The position numbers and the translations under genes are program-made. A stretch of DNA of 64,000 bases from Acanthornis magna (lineage: Eukaryota > Chordata > Aves > Passeriformes > Acanthizidae), in the NCBI GenBank assembly GCA_036785705.1, contig JAWUZG010000174.1, forward strand, positions 372,001 to 436,000. The letters are read 5' to 3'. Shown here one piece after another: positions 34,036-47,400 of the stretch; position 1 is the stretch's first letter, and each line of letters begins with the position of its first letter. The notes beneath the pieces were generated by a model. It was given only the letters and a program-made list of their open reading frames with translations, did not search any database and was not told the DNA's origin.

Positions 34036-35579
34036 TCCCTGCCCAGTCCCATGTCATCATTTTTTATCATCACCATCTCCCAACAGGGTGATTATTTCTT
34101 CAGAGCATTCCAGGCTGAGGAAAATGCCATTTACATACAGAGCACATGTGGATATAGGAAGTGCTCTTTGCTGTCCATCCAGCAGGAGATTTGGTTTAGT
34201 ATTGGTTTTTTTCTTTTCTTTCTTTCAGTTTTGACCCTGTCTGAATATCCCAGCACAAGAGCACTGCACTTGCACACTTGAGTGAGCTGGATAATGAGCC
34301 TGGAAAGCCTGTCCTGTGCTTGGCCAGTCTCAGAATCCACCCAGACTGGTCCAGGCATGAACCAGGACTGGAAATACTCTTCTGTGGTGGTTAGAGATAA
34401 TGCTATTGCCTGGCCCCAGGTGGATAAAGCCACAAGCTTAGAGATGGCACTTAGGTGACCTCAAATGCTATTTTTAGTTGGTCCCCTCCCCAGTTTTGCC
34501 TCGTTTATACCCATCCAGTTCCCCACTGCTGCTCCCTGGGAGAGGCTGGCCCTCATTGATGGTGGGGTGTCCTGGGCAAAGCCAACCTGGAGAAGATGAG
34601 GAGGAGCAAACGCAACTGGAGGCCCCTGTGAGCTGTTTTGGACAGCACTTTTGAACACTTTATTGATGCCCGTGGTGATGCAGCTTCACCACCAGCACTA
34701 AATATTAATTCCCCCAAAACAACTCCTTGTGTGTCCTCCTGAGGTCTCACACCTGCCTCATCCATCATGTCAGATGCTGCTTTATTTTTTAAACAAATAC
34801 CCTGCTGCTACCACATTTGTTGGTTTGAATCCCAGGATTTATCCTGACATATGTTATTTTCTTCCTGGAAGCCGCAAGCCGTGGTAAACATTTACAGGTG
34901 CTGGGGATGCGGGACATAGGTTTCTCCATGGCTGACTTACTTGTCTGGCAAGAACCATAAATTCTGGAGGTTCAGGGCTGAAGTCAGCCCTGGGAGCTGG
35001 GCTTAGGGAATAAATTCTTGAATAGGCAATTGTTTGTGGAGTTTCTTGCCATTTCCCCTAAAGCACATAGTTCTTGGGGAAGAAGATGGGTCATTAGGGA
35101 CACCACATGTCATCCCAGTCCTACAGCGTGGATGTGTCCCTGGAGACCAGGGGGAGAAGGAGGAGCTTTACCCTCCGTGTGCTCTGACCCAGGCTTGGTG
35201 TCCAGCTCTGCTTTCCGAATATCCCAGTCTGTGTCCCTCCAGCTGCCTCAGTTTCCCCTTTCTACAAGTGTTTTTTCCTGGGTTTAAGTTGCTCAGGGCA
35301 GGGACTGTATCCCACCAAGGACATCCCTCTGTGACAGCACTGCTCCCGTGGGGAGGGTCCTTCTAGACCCCCATGGGGCTGTGGTTGAGGGACTTTGGGT
35401 GTTCCTGGGGAGGAGAGGGTGGATGAGCTGAGGTGGGAATGGGGACAACAGCAAGGGGCGGGGGGGGAAGAGTAATCCAGCCTAGGACTGCAGAGGAGGC
35501 CAGAGAGGGGTGATGCATCCTGATTTTGGGGGGCTTTAGGGTGCTTTCCTTCCTTTAAGAGAGGAAGGGGAGGACAGAA

Positions 35580-36070
35580 ATGAATGCGGTGGGTTCTTCC
35601 CCTCCCAGCAGCTGCTGCGGAGAATCCCGGGGAGGCAAATCGTGGGGATGGGTAAGGGGAGTTCGCAGCCTCCTTTTTCCACCAGCCTGCCCAGCTCGGG
35701 GGCATCTCCTTCGCCCCTCGCCCTTTTCCTCCCCTGCAGCCCCCGGGCGCAGGAGGGGAGCGAGGGGAGGGGGAACCGCCGGGGCGTTCGGGGGGATTGT
35801 CATGGTTACCTCCCCGGCAAAACAAATGGCTCCACTGGGTGATGATGGTGATGGCCACCCAGACAGCTCCGGACACTTCGGGTCAGCGGTGGGGGGCGAG
35901 AGACACACCCTGGGGATGCAGAAGCCCCCCTCCCCGGGGAGCCAGACTCCCTCCCGGCTCCGGGCAGAGCCTCCCCGCCGGGGCACATGTTGCTGCAGCC
36001 GGTTCGGTAAGACCCCTCCTCGCCCCCCCGGGTCCCCCTGCCCCGCTGCCCGCTGGGGAGGGTTCGGGGG
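35580..36070 (+). promoter_or_regulatory. Candidate CpG-rich promoter of VWA5B1
   Basis: Moderately CpG-rich block with a splice donor (ggttcg followed by gtaagacc, near 36008). It is the best promoter candidate between DDX19 and the first VWA5B1 coding exon. It is assigned by position only. Confidence 0.25.
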
Positions 36071-39000
36071 GTGATGCCACCGGTTGCTGAGGTGGCTGGT
36101 GGTGCAGCGCTCCCCCACCCCAAGCCCCGGCGCTTGCTCCTCTCCCTCTCTCCCTCCCTTTCCCTCTCCTCATCTCCCTCTCTCCCTGTCTTCCAGAGAC
36201 AAAAGCGCTCCGCAGCCGTGCCTGTCGCCTTCGGGATTCCTCCTGCCCCTCCTGCCCCCCCAGCCCAGCCGCAGAGGGGCTGGAAGAGTGGGTGAAGTTG
36301 CTCCAACCCCCCCATCCCCTTCTTCCTTCTCCTCCTCTCTCCCAGGAAAGGTAAGAAAAGCAGTGGCTACTCTCCAGTTGCTCCTGCACCTTTTTAGCTC
36401 CGCAGGGGTGGGTGTGAGGGGTGTGTGTGTGTCACTTCCCAAGGCTGTGCACGATCCCAGCACAAAGCCGCTCACTGAAGAGATCCCTGTCATAATATTT
36501 CTGCAGGCACAAGCCCACACTTTGCAAGCTGCTGCTTCCCAGCCTTGCCTTTTCCCAGCTGGATGGTGAGTCCCGGAACATCCCATCCCTCCCCAAAAAT
36601 TGTACAGACATTAGCAGTGACTGGCTCTGCTTCTGTGCAGGCAGAGGACAGGGATGGATGGGGGGATGGTGCTGGGGGTGACTGGCTTTTGCTGTTCTGG
36701 GCAGCCAAGTGGGATAACCCGTCTGTGGACACACTGTTTGGGAAAGGAGGAGTGACCTTGGCAGGGTGAGGGGGCTGATCACCCCGTTAAGGGTCAAAAC
36801 ACTGAGACCGGGCTGGAATCCACCACATTGGCTGGGGCAGGGCAGGACAGGGGTGGATGGAGAAGGGCTGTGCTGCTCTGGGGGCCCCTTGTGTCTCCTC
36901 GGATCCGGATGCATCCCAAGCAGGAAGCTGCCTGAAAGGTTTAGCCCAGCTGAGGGGTCTGTGGGCCAACACCCCCTCTCTGGCTCAGCCCAGGGATTTC
37001 CCCCTCCACCTGCGAGCTTGGCAAGGTGGGGGTTAACTAACTCCTGTGTCAGAAATGTGTGATTAACAGCTCCAGGATGGGGCTTGGGACATGAATCCAG
37101 GTCCTTGAGACCCAACTCTGGGGCCAGGCTGGCGGTCCAAGACACCTGTCAGGGGTATGGCTGACAGTTCCCAAAATCTGTCTCTGCCAGGGCTGTCAGT
37201 CACGCCCCAGCCACTGGCACTGTGTCACTTTGGGAAGGGGGTCCCGGTTGCTTCCACTGGGCTCTGGCAGGAGCAGCTGCTTCCCAGCCTTTCCCCAGTC
37301 TCCATATCTGAGGCCTTGGGGTGCCCTTGGGGCCAGCAATCCTTGTCACTGCTGTGTCAGTGGGGAGCCGTGTTGTCACCCTTTGGGGGGCCTGCAGTGG
37401 CTGTTTTCCTTGTTTTCCACCAAGCGGGATACTCTGCAGTTTGAGGCAAGGGGAGGCTGGAGATGAGAGAACAGTTCCTGTAGCTTTTGCTGACAGTATC
37501 CCACAGGTCTGCCATGGTGGATCTATGGCACAGGACAGTGCTGTGTGAGCTCTTTCAAACACCATTTCCTCCTGTTGCTCCCTAGAGATGTTCTGGGGGT
37601 TGATCCCAGTTCCCATGACAGGTTTGAGCCTCGTGCTTTGGGAGAAAGCAGCTGGGGGTGTCCTGCATGTCTTAGTCATGACCTGCAGTGATGTGGGTCA
37701 GGTAGGTGAAGTCAGGGGTCCCTCAGCAGCGTGTCCACATCTGCTCCCTGAGCCCTGCTGCCCCTGGAAACCAGGGACAATTCCCAAGTGTGACTACTTG
37801 AGAGCCCTGAAAGTTTGGGAAGCGCAGGGCTTCTCCCATCTTGGATTTGCAAATGGGGGAGTTTGCTTCCCCGTGGTGATTATCCAGGAATGCTGATGGA
37901 AGACTGTGGTGCAACAGGCGTCCTTGGCCAGGTCTGTCCACCTGTGAATCTCCACAGGGCGCTGTGGCTGTCGTCATCCCGGCGAGCCACTGGATGTCAG
38001 TGTTGATTGAGACAGACGACGTGGAAGGAATATTTTACCCAGCTGCAGAAAATCAGGCGTCCTCCTAGCAGTGGGGATGTGCCCCAGGTCTAGCTCGGAC
38101 CTGGAGGCAAGATCTCCAAGGGAACCCGTTTGGAGCCGGTCAGGGGTTACAGCAGGGCGGGGCAGCCATTCAGGAGCCCAAAAATGCACCTGGCACAAGG
38201 TGTGGCATCAGGGCTGGGCTTCACACGGCTGCCTTGCTGTCCCGGGGGCTGAAGCAGATGAAGCTGCCCCTGGTATGTGCCCTTCAGGCAGCAGGGCTGG
38301 GTGAGGCCGTGCTGGGCTTTATCCCAGCTCCGGGTTTGGCTCTCCCTGTCCTGTTGTCAGCTGCGGATGCCACAGACCCTGTGGTGTGGTACAGCTGGGA
38401 CCCCAACCTGCTCCTGGCAGTCGGGTCCTGGCAGAAGCCAGGCTGTGTGCTCACCGTTTTGCTCTACTTTCCTATTCAGTGCGTGAAAATACACCTCAGA
38501 GGAGCATTACTCTGCCCCTCTTTACTCCACGTGCTCAGATTTTTTGAGAGCACATCAGTGCTTGCAGACACAGACGGACAACCAGGAAGCTCCGAGCAGC
38601 GCTCCAGGCACCACCCCCCTTTTTCAGGCACATAATCACCTTTTCCCATCCCCTAAATCCAGCCCTAGCCCCTCCGGAGCGCTGGGACAGGCGCCTGCAG
38701 CCCCGTGCAGGGGCTGGAGGCTGTGCTGTGGCTCGCAGCGCTGCGCTCTCTGCGCGTCACGGGGACTGTCCGCAGACGTCGCAGCAGCATCAGCGCCTTC
38801 CCCGTCAGTCGGGCACGGGAATTGGCCGAGGGTATAGCCTGGAGTGGGGTGATCACGTTTCCGTGTCTCTGCCCGCTCCGTGGCCAGGAAGAGCAGTGGA
38901 TTGTCATAAAAGAGCGTTTACAAAGGAAGGGAGGGAAGAAAGCTCGATGCAGTGGCAGCCTGGTGTGCCTGGTCCAGAGCGTGGCTGGCCAAGGAACAAT

Positions 39001-41423
39001 GTCGGCCCCCAGCCCTGAGTTGTTCCCTAGCTGGTGGGATTACAGGTGCATTTTGAGGGCCGAGGGTGTTCACCAGTGGTTTCCCATTTCCCTGGGATGC
39101 CAGATGCAGTGTGAGGTCGGGAGGCACCTGGCCAGGTCTGTGGGATGGCCCTACGCCTGCTGTGTGTAGGAGGCAGGACACGCTTGGTGGCAGTGAGGGG
39201 ACATGCTGAGGACTGGGTGGGTGTAGGGATACCCTGTGCAGCCTCAATCTGTTGGACGTTTTTTGGGGAGATGCAGGGTCCTGCCTGGTCCTGTCCCGAG
39301 AGTCCAGCCCTGTGACCTGAATAGAGACTGAGTGCATGTCCTGGAGCAGCAAAGGCAGGATGGGGAGCAGGCAGGGGGCCGGTGCTGAGCTCCTGGGGGG
39401 CACAGGGGAGAGATTTCTGCCTTCCCACTGCTCTCCCTCACTCCAGCCCCTCCGCTGCTCTCCCTTTCCATGCTGCAGTCACTTGATGGCGTTGGTGACA
39501 CGAGCTGTGTGGAGCAGCCCCATGGCTCTGCTGGCAGCATCCCCTTTCAAAGGGTTTTTGCCGGGAAGAGCCCTCTGAGCCTTCCCTGTCCTTGTGGGGC
39601 CGATTTTTTTGACTGGCACAGCAGTAAGGGGTGGTGCCAGGCACCTCTGAGTTACCTTGGAGCTGCAGGAGAGGTGCAGCTTTCCTGGCTGGTTTAAACA
39701 GGACACAGCCCAGGGCTCTGCGTTCCACCAAGGGTCCCTTAGTGCTTGTCCTGGCCCAGGTTATGCAGAAATCCCTGCTGGCAGTGGTTTCCATGGGAGC
39801 TATGTCCCCAGTGTCCCATGGGTGCAGGGAATGTGAGGGGCTTGGATTTCATCCATGGCTCTGCCCTAAGTCCCCTCTTCCAAGGTGAAGTCATGTGCCT
39901 GGAGCCCAAATTCACCTCCCTGGCAGCCCCATAGTGAATTTCTGTTGTGCCACACTGGTAGAGAGCATCTTCCCTTTATTATTGCTTCCCTAAGGTGAAA
40001 TAATTCCCCCTCCTTCCTCCCCCACCTGCCATTTAATCACTTCCCGATACCTCGGTGGCCTCTGCCACATATCACAGTGAGGGGACCTTCATTATCTCTC
40101 GCTGTGGCAGGTGAGCTCTTGCCAGCTCCAGACTTCCCCAGCCCTGTTGGCACGGCTTGGAGCATCCCGGTGTGGGATGGCCTCCCCTGGCTCAGGCGGG
40201 AGTCCCCTGACTGTGCGGGGCTGCATCGCCATGGATGGACCTCCCTGGGTAGCTCCCGGTGTGAGCAGCATTTGTGGTGGAAGGAGAGGTGGATTAAATC
40301 GGGAATGGCTGAGGTTTCTGGCTGAGATTCAGGGGCGTGCCTTGAGATTACTGCCCTCCATCATCGTCTTCGCTGCTGTTTCCTTTACTCCGTTTCCCTG
40401 GCTGCTCTTCCCCACCCCAGACAGCCCTTCTTGCTCTCCCTGGCTCTCCCTTTTCCCTTTCTTAATGCCGTTTTCCTGCCCGAGCACTCCTCGAGCTCAT
40501 GGCCTTGATGTCTTCTGTGGCATTTGCATATAAAGGTGGGTTTTAATAACGCAGGACTGGTAGGGAATGAGAAACTGATGTATTTCAGTGCTGCTGGCTC
40601 CTCCTGGGCCTCGTAAATCACTGCATAAAGCATTGCAGAGCCAGCCAGGGAGAACTGCTGCCTAGCAACTTCTCCCAGTTCCCCGGGGAGCGGGATGTGG
40701 CCCTAAAATCCACCTGAAAAGTCTCCTTTGAAACCCTGAGGCTTGGGGGAGAGGAGCTGGAACGGAGGAAAACCTGCTCAGGGAAAAGAGTTGGAATGTA
40801 ATTGGCAGAAGGAGCCACTTTGCATGTGAATGTGTCGGCTGAGCACAGGGAGGGATGAGTCAGCCCGCGCAGGAAGGATCTGGAGATGCAGGACAGCAGA
40901 GCAGTGGCACCTCCCCGAAATCAGCCGGGATGAGCATGGGCAAGGGCATGGGAGGGCAGGAGGATGCCTGGCTCTGCCTGCCTGCTCTTCCTTCCCCAGG
41001 ATAAAGCAAAACTCTCATGATCTTAGTCTTATCTTGGAGAAAGTTGACAGTTTGGAGGATAACGAGGAGAAAGAGGGACAGAAAACGATGTTAACCTGTT
41101 CTGCCCATACTGCAGCAGTGTGGGAACTGAGGAGTGTAGAGCTCTGGGGCTGTCTGTCCCCAGCCAGGGAGGTTTGATCTGAACCTCCTCCTTTGTGCCA
41201 GTGGGGATTGGGGCAGGGGTTTTCCTTGTGTCTTCCCACTAGGGATCTCGCTCCATCCCCACCACTGCACTCATCGTCCTGTCTGTGTCACTCACCATTG
41301 TGTCCTCAGGGCTTCAGAGTGAGGTGGCAGAGCCATGCAAACATTTTGGGCACTCGGGGCTCCACATCCACTGTCACCTTTCTCTCTCCAGCTCCCCACC
41401 ATCACCCAGAGACCCCTGGGAAG

Positions 41424-44400
41424 ATGCCAGGGCTGATTAACCGGGTGACCCTCTCCCGGCTGCCCCTCATCGCCTCTGAGGTGACATCCTGCGTCAGCGG
41501 CTACGCCTTTGGGATGACAGCCCTGCTCACCTACCACAACCCAGACCCCCAGGCTTTGGAAGGCAAGTTTCAAGGCGTGAAGCTTGGAATGGAACTTTAG
41601 AGCCAGGATATGGCAGTGCTGAGTTTTTGTGCATGCCTTAAACCTTTAGATGCTGGTGGGAAGCACAACCAAGTGTATTGTATCCAAGTCTGCAACTTTT
41701 TAGGTGTGAAAGATCCCACAAGTGGGATTTTTCCCACTTGGGAAGTGCCAAGAGGGACCTGGCTGGTGGGTCCAGGGCAGTGGTGGGTGTTGCTAACACC
41801 CCTCCTGGCTGGCAGGTCTCTTTGTGTACCCCTTGGACGAGGGCACAACTGTCGTGGGCTTCGAGGCGGCCGTGTCCCGGCGCACCGTGACAGTGCAGAT
41901 CAAAGACAAAGCCAAGATGGATGACACCTACTTCGACAGCTGCAGCCTCCCCCATGGAAGAGCTGGTGATGGAAGTGGTGAGGGGGTGTTTTAGGGAATG
42001 TGGGGAGAAAAGGAAGGGAAGGTGAATGGGGAGGTGGTGGGGGGTGGTTGGCTGGTGTGTGCTGTGGCACCTTTTGGGAGGCTGAGGGGTCACGTTGCTA
42101 ATATCCCTGCCAAAAGTGTCAGTTTTATCCATCTTGGAAAGCACTGCTTCTTCTGGGCAGCCAAAGGAGTGATGCAGAAGCTGGGGCTCTTTAGAGAAAG
42201 CTGATGTGTGCAGAGGGGGCTGCTTTGGGTGTTTGATCCAGTGCTGGGGGTTGTGGGAGGCCTGGAAAGGAGCATTTTCCATGATTGCAACACCTGGCGT
42301 GGTCCTCTCTGTGCAGGAAAGATTGTGATGGATGAGGACCTGGAGAAGATTGTTTTTGTGGCCAACCTGGGCATGATTCCTCCCCTGGAAAGTGTCTCCA
42401 TCTTCATCAGCACCTCCTCTGAGCTGCAGACACTGCCCAGCGGGGCAGTGAGGGTGCTTCTGCCAGCTGTGTGTGTCCCCAGGGTCCCCCAGCCCAGCCT
42501 GGAGAATGCCAGCAGCCTTTCCAGCCACCAGCTCCAAACGTACGGAAAACCACGGGGTGGGCTCTGCATGGGATTGATCCTGGGGAATGCAGGCTGACCA
42601 AGCAGGAGCTGCAGGAGACTAGACAGTGGCTGCAGGCTTTACCTCTGGCAGACCTGCAGTTCCTGGGGAGATAGAACATGTACCCAGGGTTTATTGGGAT
42701 TTACGTCACCAGCAGGAATAAGCACCTTTGTGGCTCGGGGAGCCTGGAGCAGGGGAGCAGGTTCTGCCTGGCTCAGCTGCTGGACAGTGAGGCCACCAAC
42801 CCCTCTGAGTACGAGTTCAGCTTCCACCTGGAGATCCGGGGGCCGTGTTTGCTGGCAGGTAGGACACTGGGGCTGTCCTGCTGCATGAGGCTGCTTTGTC
42901 ACCTCCCCAAGGCAATGTCCACACTCCTCCTCCTTGGTGTAAATCTGTGTTGGCAACTGAAATGTGCTGGGGTGGATTTACCAGTACAGGGCTGGTGCTA
43001 ATGTGGGTTCCTGTCCTCTGCCACCTTGTCTTCTCTTCTCCCTGGTCTCCCCCATCCTCAATGCCTACTGGCACCCCGGTTTCCCTGGGCAGGAGTTGAG
43101 AGCCCCACGCACGAGATCCGAGCAGACGCCGACCCCTCTGCTCACTCTGCCAAGAGCATCGTGATCACCCTGGCCAACAAACACACCTTCGACAGACCCG
43201 TGGAGATCCTGATCCATCCAAGTGGTAGGTGGGCTCAGCTTCCTCACTGCTGGTCTTGCCCCTTCCTGGGATCCTCCTCTGTAGCTCTGGAGACAGCTGG
43301 GTTAGCTCTGGTTTTGCAAATATTGTCAAGATTAGGCTTCCTGGGAGGTAATCGTGGCTCCTCTCAGGGTTTTCTGAACTCCCAAGCTCACAGATACTGC
43401 TGTTTTCCCAGCCGAGGGTGCCTACATCTCTGCCAGACCCAAATTGTAGTCAAGGCTGTTCTTCACACAATTCTCTGTGTTTCAGAGCCCCACATGCCCC
43501 ACGTCTTAATGGAAGAGGGTGATATGACCCCTGCAGAGTACGAACGGCACCTGAAGGGCAAGAACGATTTCATTAAAGGCACTAAGAAAGACCCCAGTGC
43601 CAAGAAAAAGGTGAGAAACACAAGCTGCAGGTGTTAGCTGAGGCTTTGCATGGACTGGAGCTGAGCTAACAGATGATTCCTTGTTTCCAGCAGCAGATAT
43701 TACACTGTCCCAATGAGACCTACAGCATCCTCCCTCGGAGAGGTGCTTGTGTGGAGGAAGAGGGGAAAATTCAGCAGTGCTGCTGATAAACTGAGAGTGG
43801 AAGGAGCTCTGAGATGGTTATTGTGTGTATAATTAGTGCTAGTCTAGCATAGCATAATTAGAGAGGTGCATTGTGATAGCATTAAGGGTATTATAATTAT
43901 TGCAATGACATAGAATAAAATATTATTTTAATTGCTTGGTAAATGTTTACTGTTTCTGGGTAGCTGTCAGAGAGAAAGAAGTGATTTTCCCTGGAATAAT
44001 GAGCTGAACTGAAGACAAGGTAGGAGAGACTTCTCTTTGTTCTGCTTGCAGCAAAGAGAAGAATATCTGTGCTGGGATTTGTGCCTCATCTTCAGCAGTT
44101 CTGAAGGAATGAGTGACAGCCCAGCACTTCGGTGTGTCTAGGATTAGCAGAGAGGAGCGGACAGCTCAGAGCCCTCCGGATTTCCAGGGTGGGCGTCTTT
44201 CCCTAAGGGCCAGGTCGTGCTTGTGTGGCCACAGCCGGGGCTGATGGTGTCAGCTCCTGTTTCACACAGCCAGGGCTCTCTTGTGAGCCCAAGGATGCTC
44301 ATTTCCCCCTGAACTCCTTCCCCACATTCTGATCCTGGGTCCCTCTTGGCAACCATCCCGGACCTGCTGCAGGGGTGCCTCTCAGTGCTGCTAAGATTTC

Positions 44401-47400
44401 TCCTTCCACCAGAGGCTTGTCAGCCCTCCTCTCCTTCCTTCCCTTTGCCCTCCGCTCTCTCTCACAGGGCTGGGACTCCGCAGGCGTCTCCTCTAATTGT
44501 GTTCAGCGTGTGGCAGGTGGAACGAGATGAAACTCCCACGCTACGCCTCGGATGGCTCCCTAATTATTTCTGCATCTTTAGTATGTCAAGTTATCTAAGG
44601 GGGGATCATTCTGGAGACATTTCCCTGCAGGGAAGCCACCTGTGCCCCAGGAAGACTGGGAAACAACTGCAGGGAGCAGAGAAAATGCCTGGAATATCTG
44701 GGGTAGATGATGGGCTGGAATTGCTGCTGCTCAGAGCAGGACAGTGGCCACTTCTCGGCTTACATTAAATTAGCCCAGAAATTTCAGGAGTAAATGATAA
44801 TTAATTCTCCTCCCTCAGTTTTTTATGCAAAAGGCTTGGATGCTGTCAGCTGCAGGTTGGTGGGGATGGATGCACACTGGAATCAACTGTCCTCGACAAA
44901 ATCTAATTAATTTACTGTAATTGGATAATGGGCGAAGGGGAACGGAAGGGAGGTGAGGAGATGTTTTCTTTTCTGGCTGACCTGTAGCAGCAACTCTGAA
45001 GCTGTTTACTGAAGGTTTGCCTGTAAAATTCCCTCCAGAGTCAGTGAGAAATCCCAAAATATGGGCTCATTCTGATCACACAGGAAATTTATGTTGTAGA
45101 TGCCCAAGAACATTCCAGGGAGTTCTGTGGATAGGTCCAGGGCCACGATTCAGTCTTTGGACAGAGGCAGTAAGGAACACTAGTCTGGAATGGGATAAAC
45201 TGGAAAAGTTGTTAAACAAAATAGTGTCATATGGCTGGAGGGAAATGGAAATGGAAAAAGCCCTTTGATTTCTCAGCAGCTGATAATTTATACCCCATAG
45301 CAGGGAAGGGAAAGGCAGGAGGATGAGTGGGAGCTTGGCTTGTTCCTGTGAGTGGGACCTGTCTTTTCACTGGGTCAGAGAAGCAGCACTTGGGCAGAGG
45401 AGCTGAAAGCTGAGCTTGTGTGTGTGTTGAGCCACAGAGAGTTAGTGAGTTATAGAAAGCAAAGGTTGGTCATCAGCTCACAGGCTGAGGAATGTGACTC
45501 ATGGCCAGAGAAAACAAGCCTGGTTATCTGGGGTCTGGTTCACTCCTGGTGAAACTGAGAAAAGCAGCCAGAAAGAGGAGAAAAAAGGCAAACAAAGCCC
45601 CTGAGGACTGAACTGCTTTGTGGAGGTGTTTCCACACTCAGACCCTGGGATGAAAGGCCGTGGCTGTGCTGATGTGGGGTCCTGGAGCTCCCTCCAAAGC
45701 AGCTGAGGCCATGGGCTCATACACACGTAACAGTGCATTATAAACCCATCACAGGAGATTTTTACCGGTTTAATTTTATCCCATTTGAAATGAATACTTG
45801 AAATAGAAGGAGGGAAAATGCGGAGAGGCATTAGAGCTGTGTGCAGTGCAGAGCCAGATCATGCAGGTTCCTATCGAACCACGGCCAGAGCGGCCGGTTC
45901 AGCTTTCCAAAGCCTTTCAATCCCTACAAAGAAAAGTGATAAACGAAATGGGCAGAAAAAGCAGCAAACCAGAGGTGGCAGGAATGAATTGGAGTGGTGA
46001 ATGCAGCACATCAAGAGCTGCATCTCACACTTCATTAGTGACTGACCAAGGAGAAAACCTCTGGTGTGCCTCAGTGGGATGCTAAGCTGTGCTAATGAAC
46101 CAGGTTTTCAGGAAGGATCTAATGAAATGTTTGCAGAATCAGTTTTGCAAGGTGCTGTGTAGGGCCAGGTCTTTTGATTTCTTCTCCAGGCTTTTATCTG
46201 AGTGTGCAGTTGCTCCATATAATCCCAGAAGGGTTTGGTGGAAAGGACCTGAAAGCTCATCTCGTCCCACCCCCTGCCACGGGCAGGGACACCTTCCACT
46301 ACCCCAGTTTGCTCCAAGCCCCGTCCAGCCTGGCCTTGGACACTTCCAGGGATGGGGAATGCTATGGGTAGGGACAGAACAGAACACACAGACACTGGGT
46401 GCACCCTGGTGTTGTCACCTCTGAGGCCAGAACAAGGAGATTCTGGCCACAAAAAGTCACACACTCATATTTTCAGCCCTGCTCTGATTCCTGTTGAAGT
46501 GAAACGGGGTGGAAAATCAACCTCTTGAGCTCTCTCCTGCTTTCTTTCAGACGGAAATCATCCGGAAGCGGCTGAACAAGGACATCCCCCACCACCCTGT
46601 CATCATGCTCAACTTCTGCCCTGACTTGAGGACCGTCCAGCCTGGCCTCCAGAAGGCCCAGGGAGAGTTTATCTTCCTGGTAGACCGCAGCAGGAGCATG
46701 AGTGGTGTGAACATCAGCCGTGCCAAGGTACCCGCGGGAGGGGAAGCACCTGCCTGTCAACAGGGATGGATGAGGGAGAGCAGTGGGGGTGCTGAAACCT
46801 AATGAGTGTTCATATCGAGGGGTGGGGGTTAATTATAATGCTGTATTTTAGTCATGTCAACTGTGGGGCTTGTTCCATACCTGCAGTGACTCTCCCCCAT
46901 TCTCTTCCCCTTCTTCTATCAGCACATCAAATGCAAAATTGTTTTCTTTCCCTCTCTTGCTGGCATGTTTTGTGCATCCCTTTTCCAGTTCTCCCTGTCT
47001 CCAGGAGGGCTTTGGGTGATGGCTGCCTAGGGGCAAACCTCCAGGGAGCTCCAAGGGGAGCGTGGTGCTGACCGTGCCTTAGGAGGGGTTTTGCTGATGG
47101 GCACCTCTGTGCACCCATGGAAGTGATTTAAACATGTGACATCCCTTTTCCAAACACAAATGAACACCAGCAGCCTGGTGGATGGTTATGGGAGCTGTGT
47201 TGAGATGTCTGGATAAAAAATGGCATTGTCAGGATATTTTGTGGGTCTGAGGTTCCCCCATCAGATGTGGCTCTTACCCAGCTCCAGCCCCAGTGCAGGA
47301 CCCTGCACTTGGTCTGTTGAACCTCACGAGGTTCCCACCGACCCACAGCCTGGGCTTGTCCATCTTCCAGCACATCTCCTTTCCCATCTGTCTGCAGTTT

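Larger units (their letters stand above)
32131..41391. other. Gene-poor interval between DDX19 and VWA5B1 coding sequence
   Basis: No protein-coding exon was recognised in 9 kb on either strand. The interval holds a polypurine tract, a moderately CpG-rich block (both listed) and otherwise unremarkable sequence. The noncoding 5' exon(s) of VWA5B1 should lie here. Confidence 0.45.

Noticed and set aside
33853..34281. Lys/Arg-rich 142-codon frame
   Set aside because: Its charged core is the polypurine tract, and no splice or promoter context supports a gene.
39028..39052. 'gctggtgggattacaggtgc' similar to an Alu internal block
   Set aside because: The similarity covers under 25 bases with an insertion, and nothing around it extends the match.
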